Below, in pieces: positions 17,339 through 25,639 of a stretch of 64,000 nucleotides of DNA. Under the pieces are notes generated by a model. That model was given only the letters and a program-made list of their open reading frames with translations, ran no database searches and had not been told where the DNA came from. Positions within the stretch are counted from its first letter, which is position 1. Each line of letters begins with the position of its first letter. The translations under genes and the position numbers were made by a program. Source of the DNA: an uncultured Opitutia bacterium (GTDB lineage: Bacteria > Verrucomicrobiota > Verrucomicrobiia > Opitutales > Opitutaceae); assembly GCA_903840415.1 (NCBI GenBank), contig CAIMFY010000063.1, forward strand, positions 1-64,000. The letters run 5' to 3'.

Positions 17339-17502
17339 CCCGAAGTGCGGGCGGCGCGCGGCGACTGGTGTAGGATGCGGGGATGACCACCAACCCGATC
17401 GCGTGCGGCGCCTTCGTGTATGCTCCGACGCGCGAGGTAAAATCCTGAACGCCGCGCGCAAGGTTGCCCCGTCGTCTTTAACCCCCCAACTTCGCCTGTC
17501 GC

Positions 17503-18642
17503 ATGGAAACCGCTGCCAGCACCCACATTCTCCTTGAGGACACGGGACGTCGCGAACGCACGAAGGAGCGGCTTTATGTTTTATGTCAGGTGTTCGGCTG
17601 GGGATTTTTTCTAGCGCTGCAGGCGACCTATTCGCTGCTTTTTGCCAAAGGCGAAGACGCCCGCGATCCGGCTGGAGCCATCGCCACAGTCACGATGATC
17701 GCGGCGTTGGGTTTGTTGATCACGCATTATTCGAGGCCCCTCATGGCGCGCTGGGGCTGGAAACAACTCGGCTGGCGTGCCCTCGGCCCGCGCGTCCTGG
17801 GGCTCGCGGTCATGCAGTCGCTGGTGTGGAGCCTGGTCGGGTTTGGCTACTCAATCGCGCTCTACAAGTTCTTCGGTTATCCGTGGCCTTCGAAATACGG
17901 CCCGGGGTTGCTGATCTTCATCAGTTGGATCAACGGCACCTCGCTGCTCGCAGGCTGGCACTGCATCTATTTTTTCTACCACCTTTTCGATCGTTTCAAC
18001 CGTTCCGAGATCGAGCGACTGCGGCTCGCGACCAGCGTCAAGGAGTCTGAGTTGCGTGCGCTGAAGTCGCAGGTAAATCCCCACTTCATCTTCAACTCCC
18101 TCAACTCGCTCCGCGCACTCATCGACGAAGATCCGGCGCGCGCGCGGCAGTCGGTCACGCAGCTTTCCAACCTGCTGCGCTACTCGCTGCAGAGCGGGCA
18201 GCTGGAAACCGTGCCGTTCGAGGAGGAGTTGCGCATCGTGAACGACTATCTCGCCCTGGAACAGGTGCGACACGAAGAGCGTCTGCGCGTGCGGCTCGAT
18301 GTCGCGCCCGAGACGCTCACCATGCCGGTGCCCCCGATGCTCCTGCAGACGCTGGTGGAAAACGCGGTGAAATACGGCATCGCCCCGCGACCCGAAGGCG
18401 GCGAGATCGCGATCATCGCGCGCTGTGTCGGCGGGGCGCTCTCGATTCAAGTGACCAATCCCGGCAATCTCAACGTGCCGGCTGCTCCCGCGAGCGCGGC
18501 TTCGACTGGCCTTGGCCTGCGCAACGCCGCCGATCGCCTGCGGCTCCTCTTCGGCGAGCGCGCGTCGCTCCAACTTCGCACCGAGGCGCCCGCACTGGTG
18601 GTCGCCGAGGCGATCCTCCCGTTGCACACGGTGCGCACCTGA
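17503..18642 (+). CDS. LytS/YehU-type membrane sensor histidine kinase
   Basis: Protein of 379 residues. Four membrane helices occupy residues ~25-155 (FGWGFFLALQATYSLLF; ATVTMIAALGLLITHY; VLGLAVMQSLVWSLVGFGY; LLIFISWINGTSLLAGWHC). The cytoplasmic part has the His_kinase box LKSQVNPHFIFNSLNSLRAL with phosphoacceptor His near 193, and an HATPase_c domain ending in STGLGLRNAADRLRLLFG. This architecture pairs with LytTR regulators, and one follows 16 bp downstream. The signal is unknown; the membrane part may sense lipids or envelope state. Confidence 0.92.
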   Translation: METAASTHILLEDTGRRERTKERLYVLCQVFGWGFFLALQATYSLLFAKGEDARDPAGAIATVTMIAALGLLITHYSRPLMARWGWKQLGWRALGPRVLGLAVMQSLVWSLVGFGYSIALYKFFGYPWPSKYGPGLLIFISWINGTSLLAGWHCIYFFYHLFDRFNRSEIERLRLATSVKESELRALKSQVNPHFIFNSLNSLRALIDEDPARARQSVTQLSNLLRYSLQSGQLETVPFEEELRIVNDYLALEQVRHEERLRVRLDVAPETLTMPVPPMLLQTLVENAVKYGIAPRPEGGEIAIIARCVGGALSIQVTNPGNLNVPAAPASAASTGLGLRNAADRLRLLFGERASLQLRTEAPALVVAEAILPLHTVRT

Positions 18643-18658
18643 ACGCCACCGCACCGCG

Positions 18659-19396
18659 ATGAAAGCCCTGCTCATTGACGACGAACGGCTCGCGCGCAAT
18701 GAACTGCGCCGCCTCCTCGCCGCGTTTCCCGAAATCACGATCGCGGGCGAAGCGGCCAACGCGAAGCAAGCGCGCGTGCAACTCGCCGCGCTCGCGCCCG
18801 ATCTTATTTTTCTCGATGTGCAGATGCCGGGCGAGACCGGCCTGGAACTCCTCGAATCGCTCGAACCACCGGTGCCGCACGTAATCTTCACGACTGCTTA
18901 CGACGAGTTTGCCGTGAAAGCCTTTGACCTCAACGCGCTCGACTACCTCCTGAAACCCGTCGACCCCACGCGGCTGGCTGCCGCGGTGGGTAAACTCCGC
19001 GAGAAGGAAGCGGGCGTGGTGCCGGATGCCGCGACGGCAAAAGCCGCGCTCCGCACGGCGCTCGCCGCCGAGGACAAAGTCTTTGTGTGCGAAGGCGACC
19101 GCTGCTGGTTTGTCGAGGTGAAGTCCATTCGCCTGCTCGAGAGCGAAGGCAATTACACGCGCGTCCACTTCGACGATGCGAAACCGCAACTCTTCCGTTC
19201 GCTCAACGCGATGGAGGAACGGCTCGACGCAAAATATTTTTTCCGCGCGAATCGCCGCCAGATCATCAACCTCGCTTGGATCGACAAGATTGAACCTTGG
19301 TTCAGCGGTGGCCTGCTGGTTCACCTAAAGGGCGGCGCGAAGGTCGAGCTCAGCCGTCGTCAGGCGCACGAGTTCCGTGAGAAGATGAGCCTGTAA
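18659..19396 (+). CDS. LytTR-family response regulator
   Basis: Protein of 245 residues from ATG 18659. The receiver domain begins MKALLIDDERLARNELRRLL, with the phospho-acceptor Asp53 in DLIFLDVQMPGETG and the conserved Lys in LDYLLKPVDP. The C-terminal LytTR DNA-binding domain (residues ~140-245) shows SIRLLESEGNYTRVHF, the FFRANRRQIINLAWIDKIEP core and ELSRRQAHEFREKMSL. It forms a two-component system with the kinase just upstream. Its target may be its own promoter (see repeats at 17310-17338) and the ABC exporter downstream, which is inference. Confidence 0.92.
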   Translation: MKALLIDDERLARNELRRLLAAFPEITIAGEAANAKQARVQLAALAPDLIFLDVQMPGETGLELLESLEPPVPHVIFTTAYDEFAVKAFDLNALDYLLKPVDPTRLAAAVGKLREKEAGVVPDAATAKAALRTALAAEDKVFVCEGDRCWFVEVKSIRLLESEGNYTRVHFDDAKPQLFRSLNAMEERLDAKYFFRANRRQIINLAWIDKIEPWFSGGLLVHLKGGAKVELSRRQAHEFREKMSL

Positions 19397-19406
19397 AATT
19401 CCGAAA

Positions 19407-19568
19407 ATGAAAAACTCAGGTCTTTCCCGCCTCAACCCAGCCGGCATCATCATTGGCGCTGGCGTCGGCGTGGCCATCGGCGTCTCGACGAACAAGCCGG
19501 CGGTTGGAATCGGCGTCGGCGTAGCGCTAGCTGTCGTTTTCAGTTATAGTTGGCGCCGCAAAAGTTAA
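19407..19568 (+). CDS. 53-aa small membrane protein with glycine-zipper helix
   Basis: ATG 19407 to TAA 19568 lies between the LytTR regulator (10 bp) and the ABC ATPase (15 bp). The peptide starts MKNSGLSRLNPAGIIIGAGV and consists mainly of a hydrophobic region with G-x-G-V-G repeats (GAGVGVAIGV, GIGVGVALAVVF), ending WRRKS. The pattern suggests one or two tightly packed helices with a positive-inside tail. Tight spacing on both sides and clean reading support a real gene. It could modulate the exporter or the kinase. No family is recognised. Confidence 0.6.
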   Translation: MKNSGLSRLNPAGIIIGAGVGVAIGVSTNKPAVGIGVGVALAVVFSYSWRRKS

Positions 19569-19583
19569 AGGACTGACCTATTT

Positions 19584-20327
19584 ATGATCGAAGCCCACCA
19601 CCTCACCAAGATTTTCCGCGACAAGAAACGCGGGGAAATCTTCGCCGCGAACGACATCACGTTTCGCGTTCAGCCCGGCCAGATCTACGGTCTTCTCGGC
19701 GCCAACGGCGCGGGCAAGACCACCACACTCCGCGTGCTCGCCACCCTGCTGGCACCCACCCGCGGCACCGCGACCGTCGCCGGCTTCGATGTCGCGTGTG
19801 AGGCGGAAAAGGTTCGCGCCAACGTCGGCTTTCTCGCCGCTTCCACCGCGCTCTACGGCCGGCTCACCGCCCGCGAAATGATCACCTACTTCGGCCGGCT
19901 CAACGGCATGACCGATCCCGCGATTCGCGCCCGCCTCAAGCAACTCTCGGCGGAGCTCGACATGAGCGAGTTTCTCGACCGCCGCTGCGACAAGTTTTCC
20001 ACCGGCATGAAGCAGAAAACCTCCATCGCCCGCACGCTTATCCACGATCCGGCGGTGATGATTTTTGACGAACCCACGCTCGGCCTCGATGTGATGACGG
20101 CACGGGCGATCGTGCGGTTCGTCCGCGATTGCCGGGGGCGCGGCAAGACGGTCATCTACTCGACGCATGTGATGAGCGAAGTCGAAAAACTCTGCGACGT
20201 GATCGGCATCATCCATGGTGGCAAGCTGCTCGCCGAGGGCTCGCTCGCGGAGTTGCGCCAGCGGTTTGGCGAAACGGACATGGAAGAAATCTTCGTGAAG
20301 ATCGTCGGTGAGGAGGGCGCATCATGA
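19584..20327 (+). CDS. ABC exporter ATP-binding protein, NatA-like
   Basis: Protein of 247 residues. Walker A is GANGAGKTTT near residue 40. The signature loop is FSTGMKQKTSIARTL, the variant seen in NatA and related drug/sodium exporters in place of LSGGQ. Walker B is PAVMIFDEPTLGLDVMTARA, and the switch His is in STHVMSEVEKLCDVIG. The stop overlaps the start of the permease gene (ATGA), so the two are translated together. It is likely controlled by the LytS/LytTR pair in front, as exporters often follow such systems. Confidence 0.92.
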   Translation: MIEAHHLTKIFRDKKRGEIFAANDITFRVQPGQIYGLLGANGAGKTTTLRVLATLLAPTRGTATVAGFDVACEAEKVRANVGFLAASTALYGRLTAREMITYFGRLNGMTDPAIRARLKQLSAELDMSEFLDRRCDKFSTGMKQKTSIARTLIHDPAVMIFDEPTLGLDVMTARAIVRFVRDCRGRGKTVIYSTHVMSEVEKLCDVIGIIHGGKLLAEGSLAELRQRFGETDMEEIFVKIVGEEGAS

Positions 20328-21556
20328 ACTGGCACAACATCGTCACCGTTTACCTGAAGGAGCTGAAGGACTCGCTGCGCGACCGGCGCACGCTGCTCTC
20401 GACGATTATCATTCCGACGCTCGTCATGCCGCTGTTGACCTTCGGCGTGGGCAAAGTCGCGAGCACGGTGATCAACAAGGCGCGCGAGGAAACGCCCTCG
20501 ATCGCGATCTTGGGCGGGGAGGATTCGCCGGCGGTCGTGCAGCAGTTGCGCGAGTCGAAGAAATTCCATGTCGTGCCCGCGACGGCGAATTTCAAACAGC
20601 TCATCACCGACAAGCAACTGCGGGCGGCGGTGCAAATCCCCGCTGGCTTCGAGGCGGGGCTGAAGGCCGGCGCCGCACCGGCCGTGACGATTTACCACTA
20701 CGAGGGCGAATTGAAATCGCAGTTCGGCGTGGGCGAGCTCGAGCGGTTTCTGCGCGAACTGCGCGACAAGACCGTCGCCGACCGTTTGGCGGAGAGATCG
20801 CTACCGACCACGCTCGCGAAGCCGTTTGATTTCAAACGCGAAAATGTCGCCCCGCCCGAGAAAGTCGGCGGCAACCTGATTGGTGGCATCGTGCCGTATC
20901 TCATCATCATTCTCTGTTTCAGCGGCGCGATGTATCCCGCGATGGATTTGACCGCGGGCGAAAAGGAGCGCGGCACCATGGAGACGCTGCTGTGCAGCCC
21001 GGTCGCGCGGGTCGATATCGTGCTCGGAAAATTTCTGATGGTGCTCACCGGCTCCCTGTCGGCGATGGGCTTCATGCTGCTCTCGATGAGCACGACGGCG
21101 TTTTTTGCTGGTTCGATGTTTGGCGGAGGAGCGGTTCGCGCTCAAGCCGTCGCCAACGCGCCGACATCCGAAAGCCTCATCCCCATGATCGATCCGATAG
21201 GGCTGATTGGTGTCGTCGCGATGGTGGTGCCGGTGGCTGTGATGTTTGCCGCGGTGGCATTCACGATCGCGCTCTTCGCGAAGAGCTACAAGGAGGCGCA
21301 GAGCTACCTCGCGCCGCTCATGATCGTGGTGATTTTGCCGGCCGTGATCGGCATGCTGCCGGGCATCGATCTCAACGCGCGGCTTGCGCTCGTGCCGCTC
21401 CTCAACCTGTCGCTCGTGTGCAAAGAGATGCTCTCGGGGGTGTGGCATTGGAACTATATCGCGATCATCTTCGGCTCATCGTGCTTTTACGCGGCAATAG
21501 CGCTCGCGCTGGCGGTGCAGATGTTCAAGCGCGAGGACGTCATTTTCCGCACCTAG
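20324..21556 (+). CDS. ABC exporter permease, NatB-like (ABC-2 type)
   Basis: Protein of 410 residues. One N-terminal helix (LLSTIIIPTLVMPLLTFGVG) is followed by a large extracytoplasmic domain (residues ~50-180, containing SIAILGGEDSPAVVQQL). A C-terminal bundle of five to six helices comes next, with the ABC-2 landmark AMDLTAGEKERGTMETLLCS. This layout matches NatB of the sodium exporter NatAB and related permeases. The translocated substrate cannot be told. Start codon overlaps the ATPase stop by 4 bases. Confidence 0.9.
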   Translation: MNWHNIVTVYLKELKDSLRDRRTLLSTIIIPTLVMPLLTFGVGKVASTVINKAREETPSIAILGGEDSPAVVQQLRESKKFHVVPATANFKQLITDKQLRAAVQIPAGFEAGLKAGAAPAVTIYHYEGELKSQFGVGELERFLRELRDKTVADRLAERSLPTTLAKPFDFKRENVAPPEKVGGNLIGGIVPYLIIILCFSGAMYPAMDLTAGEKERGTMETLLCSPVARVDIVLGKFLMVLTGSLSAMGFMLLSMSTTAFFAGSMFGGGAVRAQAVANAPTSESLIPMIDPIGLIGVVAMVVPVAVMFAAVAFTIALFAKSYKEAQSYLAPLMIVVILPAVIGMLPGIDLNARLALVPLLNLSLVCKEMLSGVWHWNYIAIIFGSSCFYAAIALALAVQMFKREDVIFRT

Positions 21557-21677
21557 GCCGGTGATCGGCCGGGATCGGTTGGGGAGTTTGTAAAGAAGTT
21601 CCGAAAATTCAGCGTGAGCCTGTAAACGGTTGGTAAAAGCCGGCCGGCCCCATGGCGCTTTCGCGGGATGATGGTCT

Positions 21678-22316
21678 ATGCTGGCACCTATCAGCACCAC
21701 ATCTCTCGCCAATATGAATACCATGATCACTTTTCCGCCGGCTGCGCCGACCCTGAAACTGGCCTCGCGCAACACCACAACGAATCCCCCGTCCGAAAAA
21801 TGGGCCGCGACGCTCGCCGAGGAGCGCCACCGGTTGCTAGAGGATCAGGAGGCCTTGCGCGAACGCGAGGCGAACCTGCGCGAATACGAGGCGCGCCTCC
21901 GCGCCTTACAGGCCGAGATCGAGGCGGGACGCGGTGCCCCGCCGGTCACGACCACGGGCTCCACCGCGGCGCCGTTCCGGCGACCCTCCAGCCGGGCGCC
22001 GTTTGCCGACGACCAGGCTTTGCAGGTCGCCTGGGAAAAACTGCACCGCGCCCGCGAGATCTTTGAAGCCGAGCAGTCGCACCTGCGCGACGATCGGTTG
22101 GTCCTAAACGATCGGCAGGCCGAGGTGAAACGCCGCGAGGATGCAGTGGTCGCCCGCGAAGCCCAGGTCGCCGCCCGCGAGCAGCTCGTCGCGGAGGCCG
22201 ACGCGCGCCCGAACGCCCGCGAACCAATCGCGGCTGAACACACGATGTCGGCGATGACACGGTTGACGCGCGCTCCGTTCGACATGGCGCGGACGGTGTT
22301 TGGATCCAAGAAGTAG
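21678..22316 (+). CDS. coiled-coil protein of unknown function
   Basis: Protein of up to 212 residues; ATG 21714 (MNTMITFPPAAPTLKLASR) is an equally likely start. Two charged helices dominate: LAEERHRLLEDQEALREREA to LRALQAEIEAG, and VAWEKLHRAREIFEAEQSHL to EAQVAAREQLVAEAD. They are separated by a Thr/Pro/Arg linker. The heptad-like Leu and Ala spacing predicts coiled coil. The tail (FDMARTVFGSKK) is basic. No signal peptide or membrane helix is seen. I do not recognise a domain; a scaffold or cell-structure role is possible. Confidence 0.65.
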   Translation: MLAPISTTSLANMNTMITFPPAAPTLKLASRNTTTNPPSEKWAATLAEERHRLLEDQEALREREANLREYEARLRALQAEIEAGRGAPPVTTTGSTAAPFRRPSSRAPFADDQALQVAWEKLHRAREIFEAEQSHLRDDRLVLNDRQAEVKRREDAVVAREAQVAAREQLVAEADARPNAREPIAAEHTMSAMTRLTRAPFDMARTVFGSKK

Positions 22317-22413
22317 CGCGCCCTCCCGGTGCTCCGTGCTGGGAGCAATCGCCCTAACGGAGGCAGCACGATTCTGGGTTGCGACTGAAACTTCGAACCA
22401 GGCCGCGATGGCG

Positions 22414-22818
22414 TCAGCCGCGAAATCCTAGGACCGTCGAGTGTGCCGCGAGCTGGCCGATCGATTCGCGTTTCCAGGCGGTGAGTTCCGCTGTGAGCTT
22501 GTTCGACAAACCCGTGAACGACGACGAGTAGGTTATGCGGGCGCGCGCGTCCCGCTTCTTTCCGGCCAAGGCCAGTTCCAGAACCTGCGCGGCTTCCGCG
22601 TGAAATTCAGCGTGTGTGGTCCGCACACACTGCCAGCGGAATGAATCTTTGGTTGAGCCGTCCAAGCTATGGAGCCACTGACCGAGGGCACACCGATCGT
22701 CTCGGCAAACGACTGCCACCGAGTGTGCCGATTGACCGGTATCAATGGCACTGTTTAACCTTCGCTTCCACTCACTGTGGGCTTCGATGGCGCTCTCAAT
22801 CTGCTGCTCAAGCTGCAT
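22414..22818 (-). CDS. stand-alone chemoreceptor zinc-binding (CZB) domain protein
   Basis: Protein of 134 residues. It has the CZB arrangement of a zinc-binding helical bundle: AIEAHSEWKRRLNSAID with the first His, VCRDDRCALGQWLHSLDGS with the Cys, and TTHAEFHAEAAQVLELAL with the H-x-x-F-H pair. In chemoreceptors this domain senses zinc or hypochlorite and regulates diguanylate cyclases. Here it is alone, with no methyl-accepting or GGDEF domain nearby. A GAGG ribosome site lies just in front of ATG 22818. Its partner is unknown. Confidence 0.75.
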   Translation of the reverse strand: MQLEQQIESAIEAHSEWKRRLNSAIDTGQSAHSVAVVCRDDRCALGQWLHSLDGSTKDSFRWQCVRTTHAEFHAEAAQVLELALAGKKRDARARITYSSSFTGLSNKLTAELTAWKRESIGQLAAHSTVLGFRG

Positions 22819-22904
22819 TCCTCACGTATCGGCGTATTTGCGGTCCACTGTAATATTTCACGCTTGGAAAAATTCCGGTCGATGACGCCGGCATATAATG
22901 GTCG

Positions 22905-23157
22905 AACCGGAAGTCCGGCTGGCCCGAGTGAAATATTCTTGCACGTGGGCGTGCGGGACCGCATCACGTCGGCCCAATGATTCGTTCCGCCCAGTCCCTT
23001 GCCTCTGCGTCCTTCGTCAAAATGACGACGGTCAAACGCGCACGCTGGCATGGGTCGGCTTGGCGACGATGGTCCTGCGCTCAATGAAGCGCCCCGGCTG
23101 AAAGATGCCGCCGATGCCACCGCCAAGCCCGACTCAATCCGAGTCGGGCTTTTTTTT
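22905..23157 (+). ncRNA. candidate independent transcript of about 250 nt ending at a terminator
   Basis: A perfect -10 hexamer (tataat, 22894-22899, extended by gg) lies on the plus strand, but no good -35 box is seen 17 bp upstream. About 250 bp further on is a strong terminator (23125-23157) with no recognised plus-strand gene in front of it. Open frames in between are short and do not look like protein. A small RNA is one explanation. I do not recognise tmRNA, 6S, SRP or RNase P landmarks. Confidence 0.25.
23125..23157 (+). terminator. rho-independent terminator
   Basis: An 11-bp perfect stem (23125-23135 with 23141-23151), loop aatcc and a run of eight T (23150-23157). It lies 43 bp before the methyltransferase start and ends whatever is transcribed from the left on the plus strand. 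Confidence 0.85.
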
Positions 23158-23199
23158 CAAAATTTTCCCTCCGCCCAACCAAAAAATTCCCTCTTCGCC

Positions 23200-23979
23200 A
23201 TGCCCACCCTCACCACTCAACCTCCGCCTCCCGCCGCTTTCGCCCGGCGGTTTCCGAGATCGCCCGCCCCGCCGCCGCGGTCGCAGCCGCTCGAACTGCC
23301 GGCCATTTCCTTCTTCGGCCGCACGCTCGCCGAGTATGCGCAGTTCTTCGCGCTCGATGTCACCGCGCTGCGGAAGCGCGATGTGCTCGATGTCGCTGCC
23401 GGCCCGTCGTCGTTTGTCGCCGAGGCGTGTGCGCGTGGCATCGCCGCCGTCGCGATCGATCCACTCTACACGTCGGCGCCGGCGGAACTCGCCGCGCGCA
23501 TCGCCGCCGACTACACCCATATGTTCGCCCAGATGCGCGCGCGGCCGCGGCTGTTCAAGCTCAAGAGTTTTCCGTCGATTGATGCCGCAGAAACCGATCG
23601 GCGACTCGCGGCGCAGCGGTTTCTCGCGGATTTCGGGGCGCAGCGGTTTTACGGCCGCTACGTCGGCGCCTCCCTGCCGCGGCTGCCGTTTTTCGATGGC
23701 ACGTTCGATCTCGTGCTCTGCGCGCACCTGCTTTTCACCTATGCGGCGCGGTTCGATTTCGACTGGCACCTCGCGGCGTGTCGCGAACTCGCTCGCGTGA
23801 GTGCGACCGAAGTGCGGTTGCACCCGTTGTGCGGCGTCGACGGCAAGCCCTACGCCGGGCTCGGGCGGTTGCGGCGCGAGCTGAAGGCGGCTGGCATCGC
23901 GAGCGAACTCGTGCGGGTGAATTACGAGTTTTTTGTCGGCACCGACACGATGCTGGTGTTGAAGAGAGCTTCATCATGA
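23200..23979 (+). CDS. class I SAM-dependent methyltransferase
   Basis: Protein of 259 residues from ATG 23200. The SAM-binding motif I is DVLDVAAGPSSFVAEACARG near residue 65, followed by the acidic strand end AVAIDPLY. The motif IV region is GTFDLVLCAHLLFTYAARFD, and the C-terminal strand pair is LVRVNYEFFVGTDTMLVL. It resembles small verrucomicrobial and proteobacterial methyltransferases annotated only by fold. It overlaps the next gene by ATGA and so is coupled to the ABM protein and deoA. The substrate is unknown. Confidence 0.8.
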   Translation: MPTLTTQPPPPAAFARRFPRSPAPPPRSQPLELPAISFFGRTLAEYAQFFALDVTALRKRDVLDVAAGPSSFVAEACARGIAAVAIDPLYTSAPAELAARIAADYTHMFAQMRARPRLFKLKSFPSIDAAETDRRLAAQRFLADFGAQRFYGRYVGASLPRLPFFDGTFDLVLCAHLLFTYAARFDFDWHLAACRELARVSATEVRLHPLCGVDGKPYAGLGRLRRELKAAGIASELVRVNYEFFVGTDTMLVLKRASS

Positions 23980-24314
23980 GCCACCCCACCGGCATCGCGC
24001 GACTGCCCTCGCCGCCTTACTACGCGGTCATTTTCACGTCGCGCCGCACCGATGGCGATCACGGTTACGGCGCAATGGCGGACAAGATGGCCGGGCTCGG
24101 CTCCCGCTGCGACGGCTTCCTTGGCCTCGACAGCGCGCGCGGCGCCGAGGGCCTCGGGATCACCGTGAGCTACTGGCGCGACGAGGCCGCCATCGCCGCG
24201 TGGAAACGCGACACCGAACACCAGCAGGCCCAGCGCGGCGGCCAGCAGGTGTGGTATGCCGATTACGAAGTGCGCATCGCCAAGGTCGAACGCGCCTACG
24301 GAAAACCAGCATGA
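23976..24314 (+). CDS. antibiotic-biosynthesis-monooxygenase-like (ABM fold) protein
   Basis: Protein of 112 residues. The ferredoxin-like ABM pattern is present: YYAVIFTSRRT, then MADKMAGLGSRCDGFLGLDS, GLGITVSYWRDEAAIAAWKR and DTEHQQAQRGGQQVWYADYE. Such small dimeric proteins act as monooxygenases or haem-binding proteins, and many are of unknown role. It is translationally coupled on both sides (ATGA overlaps with the methyltransferase and deoA genes). The conserved WYxxY-like end is typical of the DUF4188/YqjZ branch. Confidence 0.8.
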   Translation: MSHPTGIARLPSPPYYAVIFTSRRTDGDHGYGAMADKMAGLGSRCDGFLGLDSARGAEGLGITVSYWRDEAAIAAWKRDTEHQQAQRGGQQVWYADYEVRIAKVERAYGKPA

Positions 24315-25627
24315 GTGCTACGCTTTTTCCCCAACACGTCATCGCGAGAAAACGCGACGGCCACGCCCTCACGCCCGACGAGATCGCGGCGTTTGTGCGC
24401 GGCGCGACTGACGGTTCGTGGGCGGACTACCAACTCAGTGCGATGCTCATGGCGATTTTTCTCCGTGGCATGACGCCGCCGGAAACCGCGCTTTTCACCG
24501 AGGCGATGATGCGCTCGGGATTCGTCGCGGATTTGTCGAACGTGAAGCGCCCCAAGGCCGACAAACACTCGACCGGCGGCGTGGGCGACAAAGTCTCGCT
24601 GCATCTCGCGCCGATGGTGGCCGCGTGCGGCGTGGCGGTGCCAATGATTTCCGGCCGCGGACTCGGCCACACCGGCGGCACGCTCGACAAACTCGAATCG
24701 ATTCCCGGGTTTCGGGTGGACCTGACGTTCGCCGAGTATCGCGCCCAAGTGGAGAAAATCGGCCTCGCGCTCATCGGCCAGACCGTGGAACTCGCGCCGG
24801 CCGACAAGAAACTTTACGCGCTCCGCGATGTGACTTCGACGGTCGAGTGCATCCCGCTGATCTGCGGATCGATTCTCTCGAAAAAACTCGCCGAGGGCAT
24901 CGACACACTCGTGCTCGACGTGAAATTCGGCCGCGGCGCGTTCATGCCGGATCGCGCGCGCGCCGTCGAATTGGCGTCGGCGCTGGTCTCGGTTGCGACA
25001 GCCTTAGGCAAACCGGCGCGGGCGGTGCTGACCGCGATGGATCAACCGCTCGGCCGCGCCGTCGGCAACGCGCTCGAAGTCGCCGAGTCGATCGATTGCC
25101 TGAAGGGCCGTGGTCCGGCCGACACGATGGAAGTTACCTTCGCGCTCGGGGAACAAATGCTGCTGCTCGCCAAGGTGGCCGCGACCAAGGCGGACGCCCG
25201 CCACCAACTCGAAGCCAGCCTCACGAGCGGCGCTGCGCTGCAAAAATTCCGCGAACTGATCGCCGCGCAAGGCGGCGACGCCCGCGTCGTCGACGAGCCG
25301 TCACGCCTGCCGCAGGCGAAATTCACCGGACCGCTTGCGGCGCCGCGCGCTGGGTTTGTTCAGGATGTGAATGCGCTCGCCGTGGCGCATGCCGCGTTGC
25401 GCCTCGGCGCCGGCCGCACCAAAGCCGAGGACAAGATCGATCACGCGGTGGGCGTGAGTGCGCTGGCAAAAATCGGCGAACGCGTGGCGGCCGGCGCGCC
25501 GCTGTGCCTGATTCATACGAGCAGCAAACAAGCGCTCGCGGAAGCGCAGACGATGCTGGCGCAAGCGATCGTGGTTGGCGAAACGACCGTGGCCGCCCCG
25601 CCGCTCATCGATCAAATTCTCGGGTAA
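24311..25627 (+). CDS. deoA: thymidine / pyrimidine-nucleoside phosphorylase
   Basis: Protein of 438 residues from ATG 24311, overlapping the ABM stop by 4 bases. The family motif is VKRPKADKHSTGGVGDKVSL (phosphate site), and SGRGLGHTGGTLDKLESIPG is the conserved glycine loop. The substrate region is SLYALRDVTSTVE-like (LYALRDVTSTVECIPLI), and VLDVKFGRGAFM follows. It converts thymidine or deoxyuridine to base plus deoxyribose-1-phosphate. After a phosphopentomutase step, not seen here, DeoC could use the product. Whether it is a strict thymidine phosphorylase (DeoA) or a broader Pdp is not decided. Confidence 0.92.
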   Translation: MSATLFPQHVIARKRDGHALTPDEIAAFVRGATDGSWADYQLSAMLMAIFLRGMTPPETALFTEAMMRSGFVADLSNVKRPKADKHSTGGVGDKVSLHLAPMVAACGVAVPMISGRGLGHTGGTLDKLESIPGFRVDLTFAEYRAQVEKIGLALIGQTVELAPADKKLYALRDVTSTVECIPLICGSILSKKLAEGIDTLVLDVKFGRGAFMPDRARAVELASALVSVATALGKPARAVLTAMDQPLGRAVGNALEVAESIDCLKGRGPADTMEVTFALGEQMLLLAKVAATKADARHQLEASLTSGAALQKFRELIAAQGGDARVVDEPSRLPQAKFTGPLAAPRAGFVQDVNALAVAHAALRLGAGRTKAEDKIDHAVGVSALAKIGERVAAGAPLCLIHTSSKQALAEAQTMLAQAIVVGETTVAAPPLIDQILG

Positions 25628-25639
25628 GCGAAGCCGGCG

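Noticed and set aside
22380-22413. ttcgaacc string resembling a tRNA T-loop
   Set aside because: No cloverleaf with acceptor, D and anticodon stems can be formed around it. No other tRNA-like segment was seen in the window.
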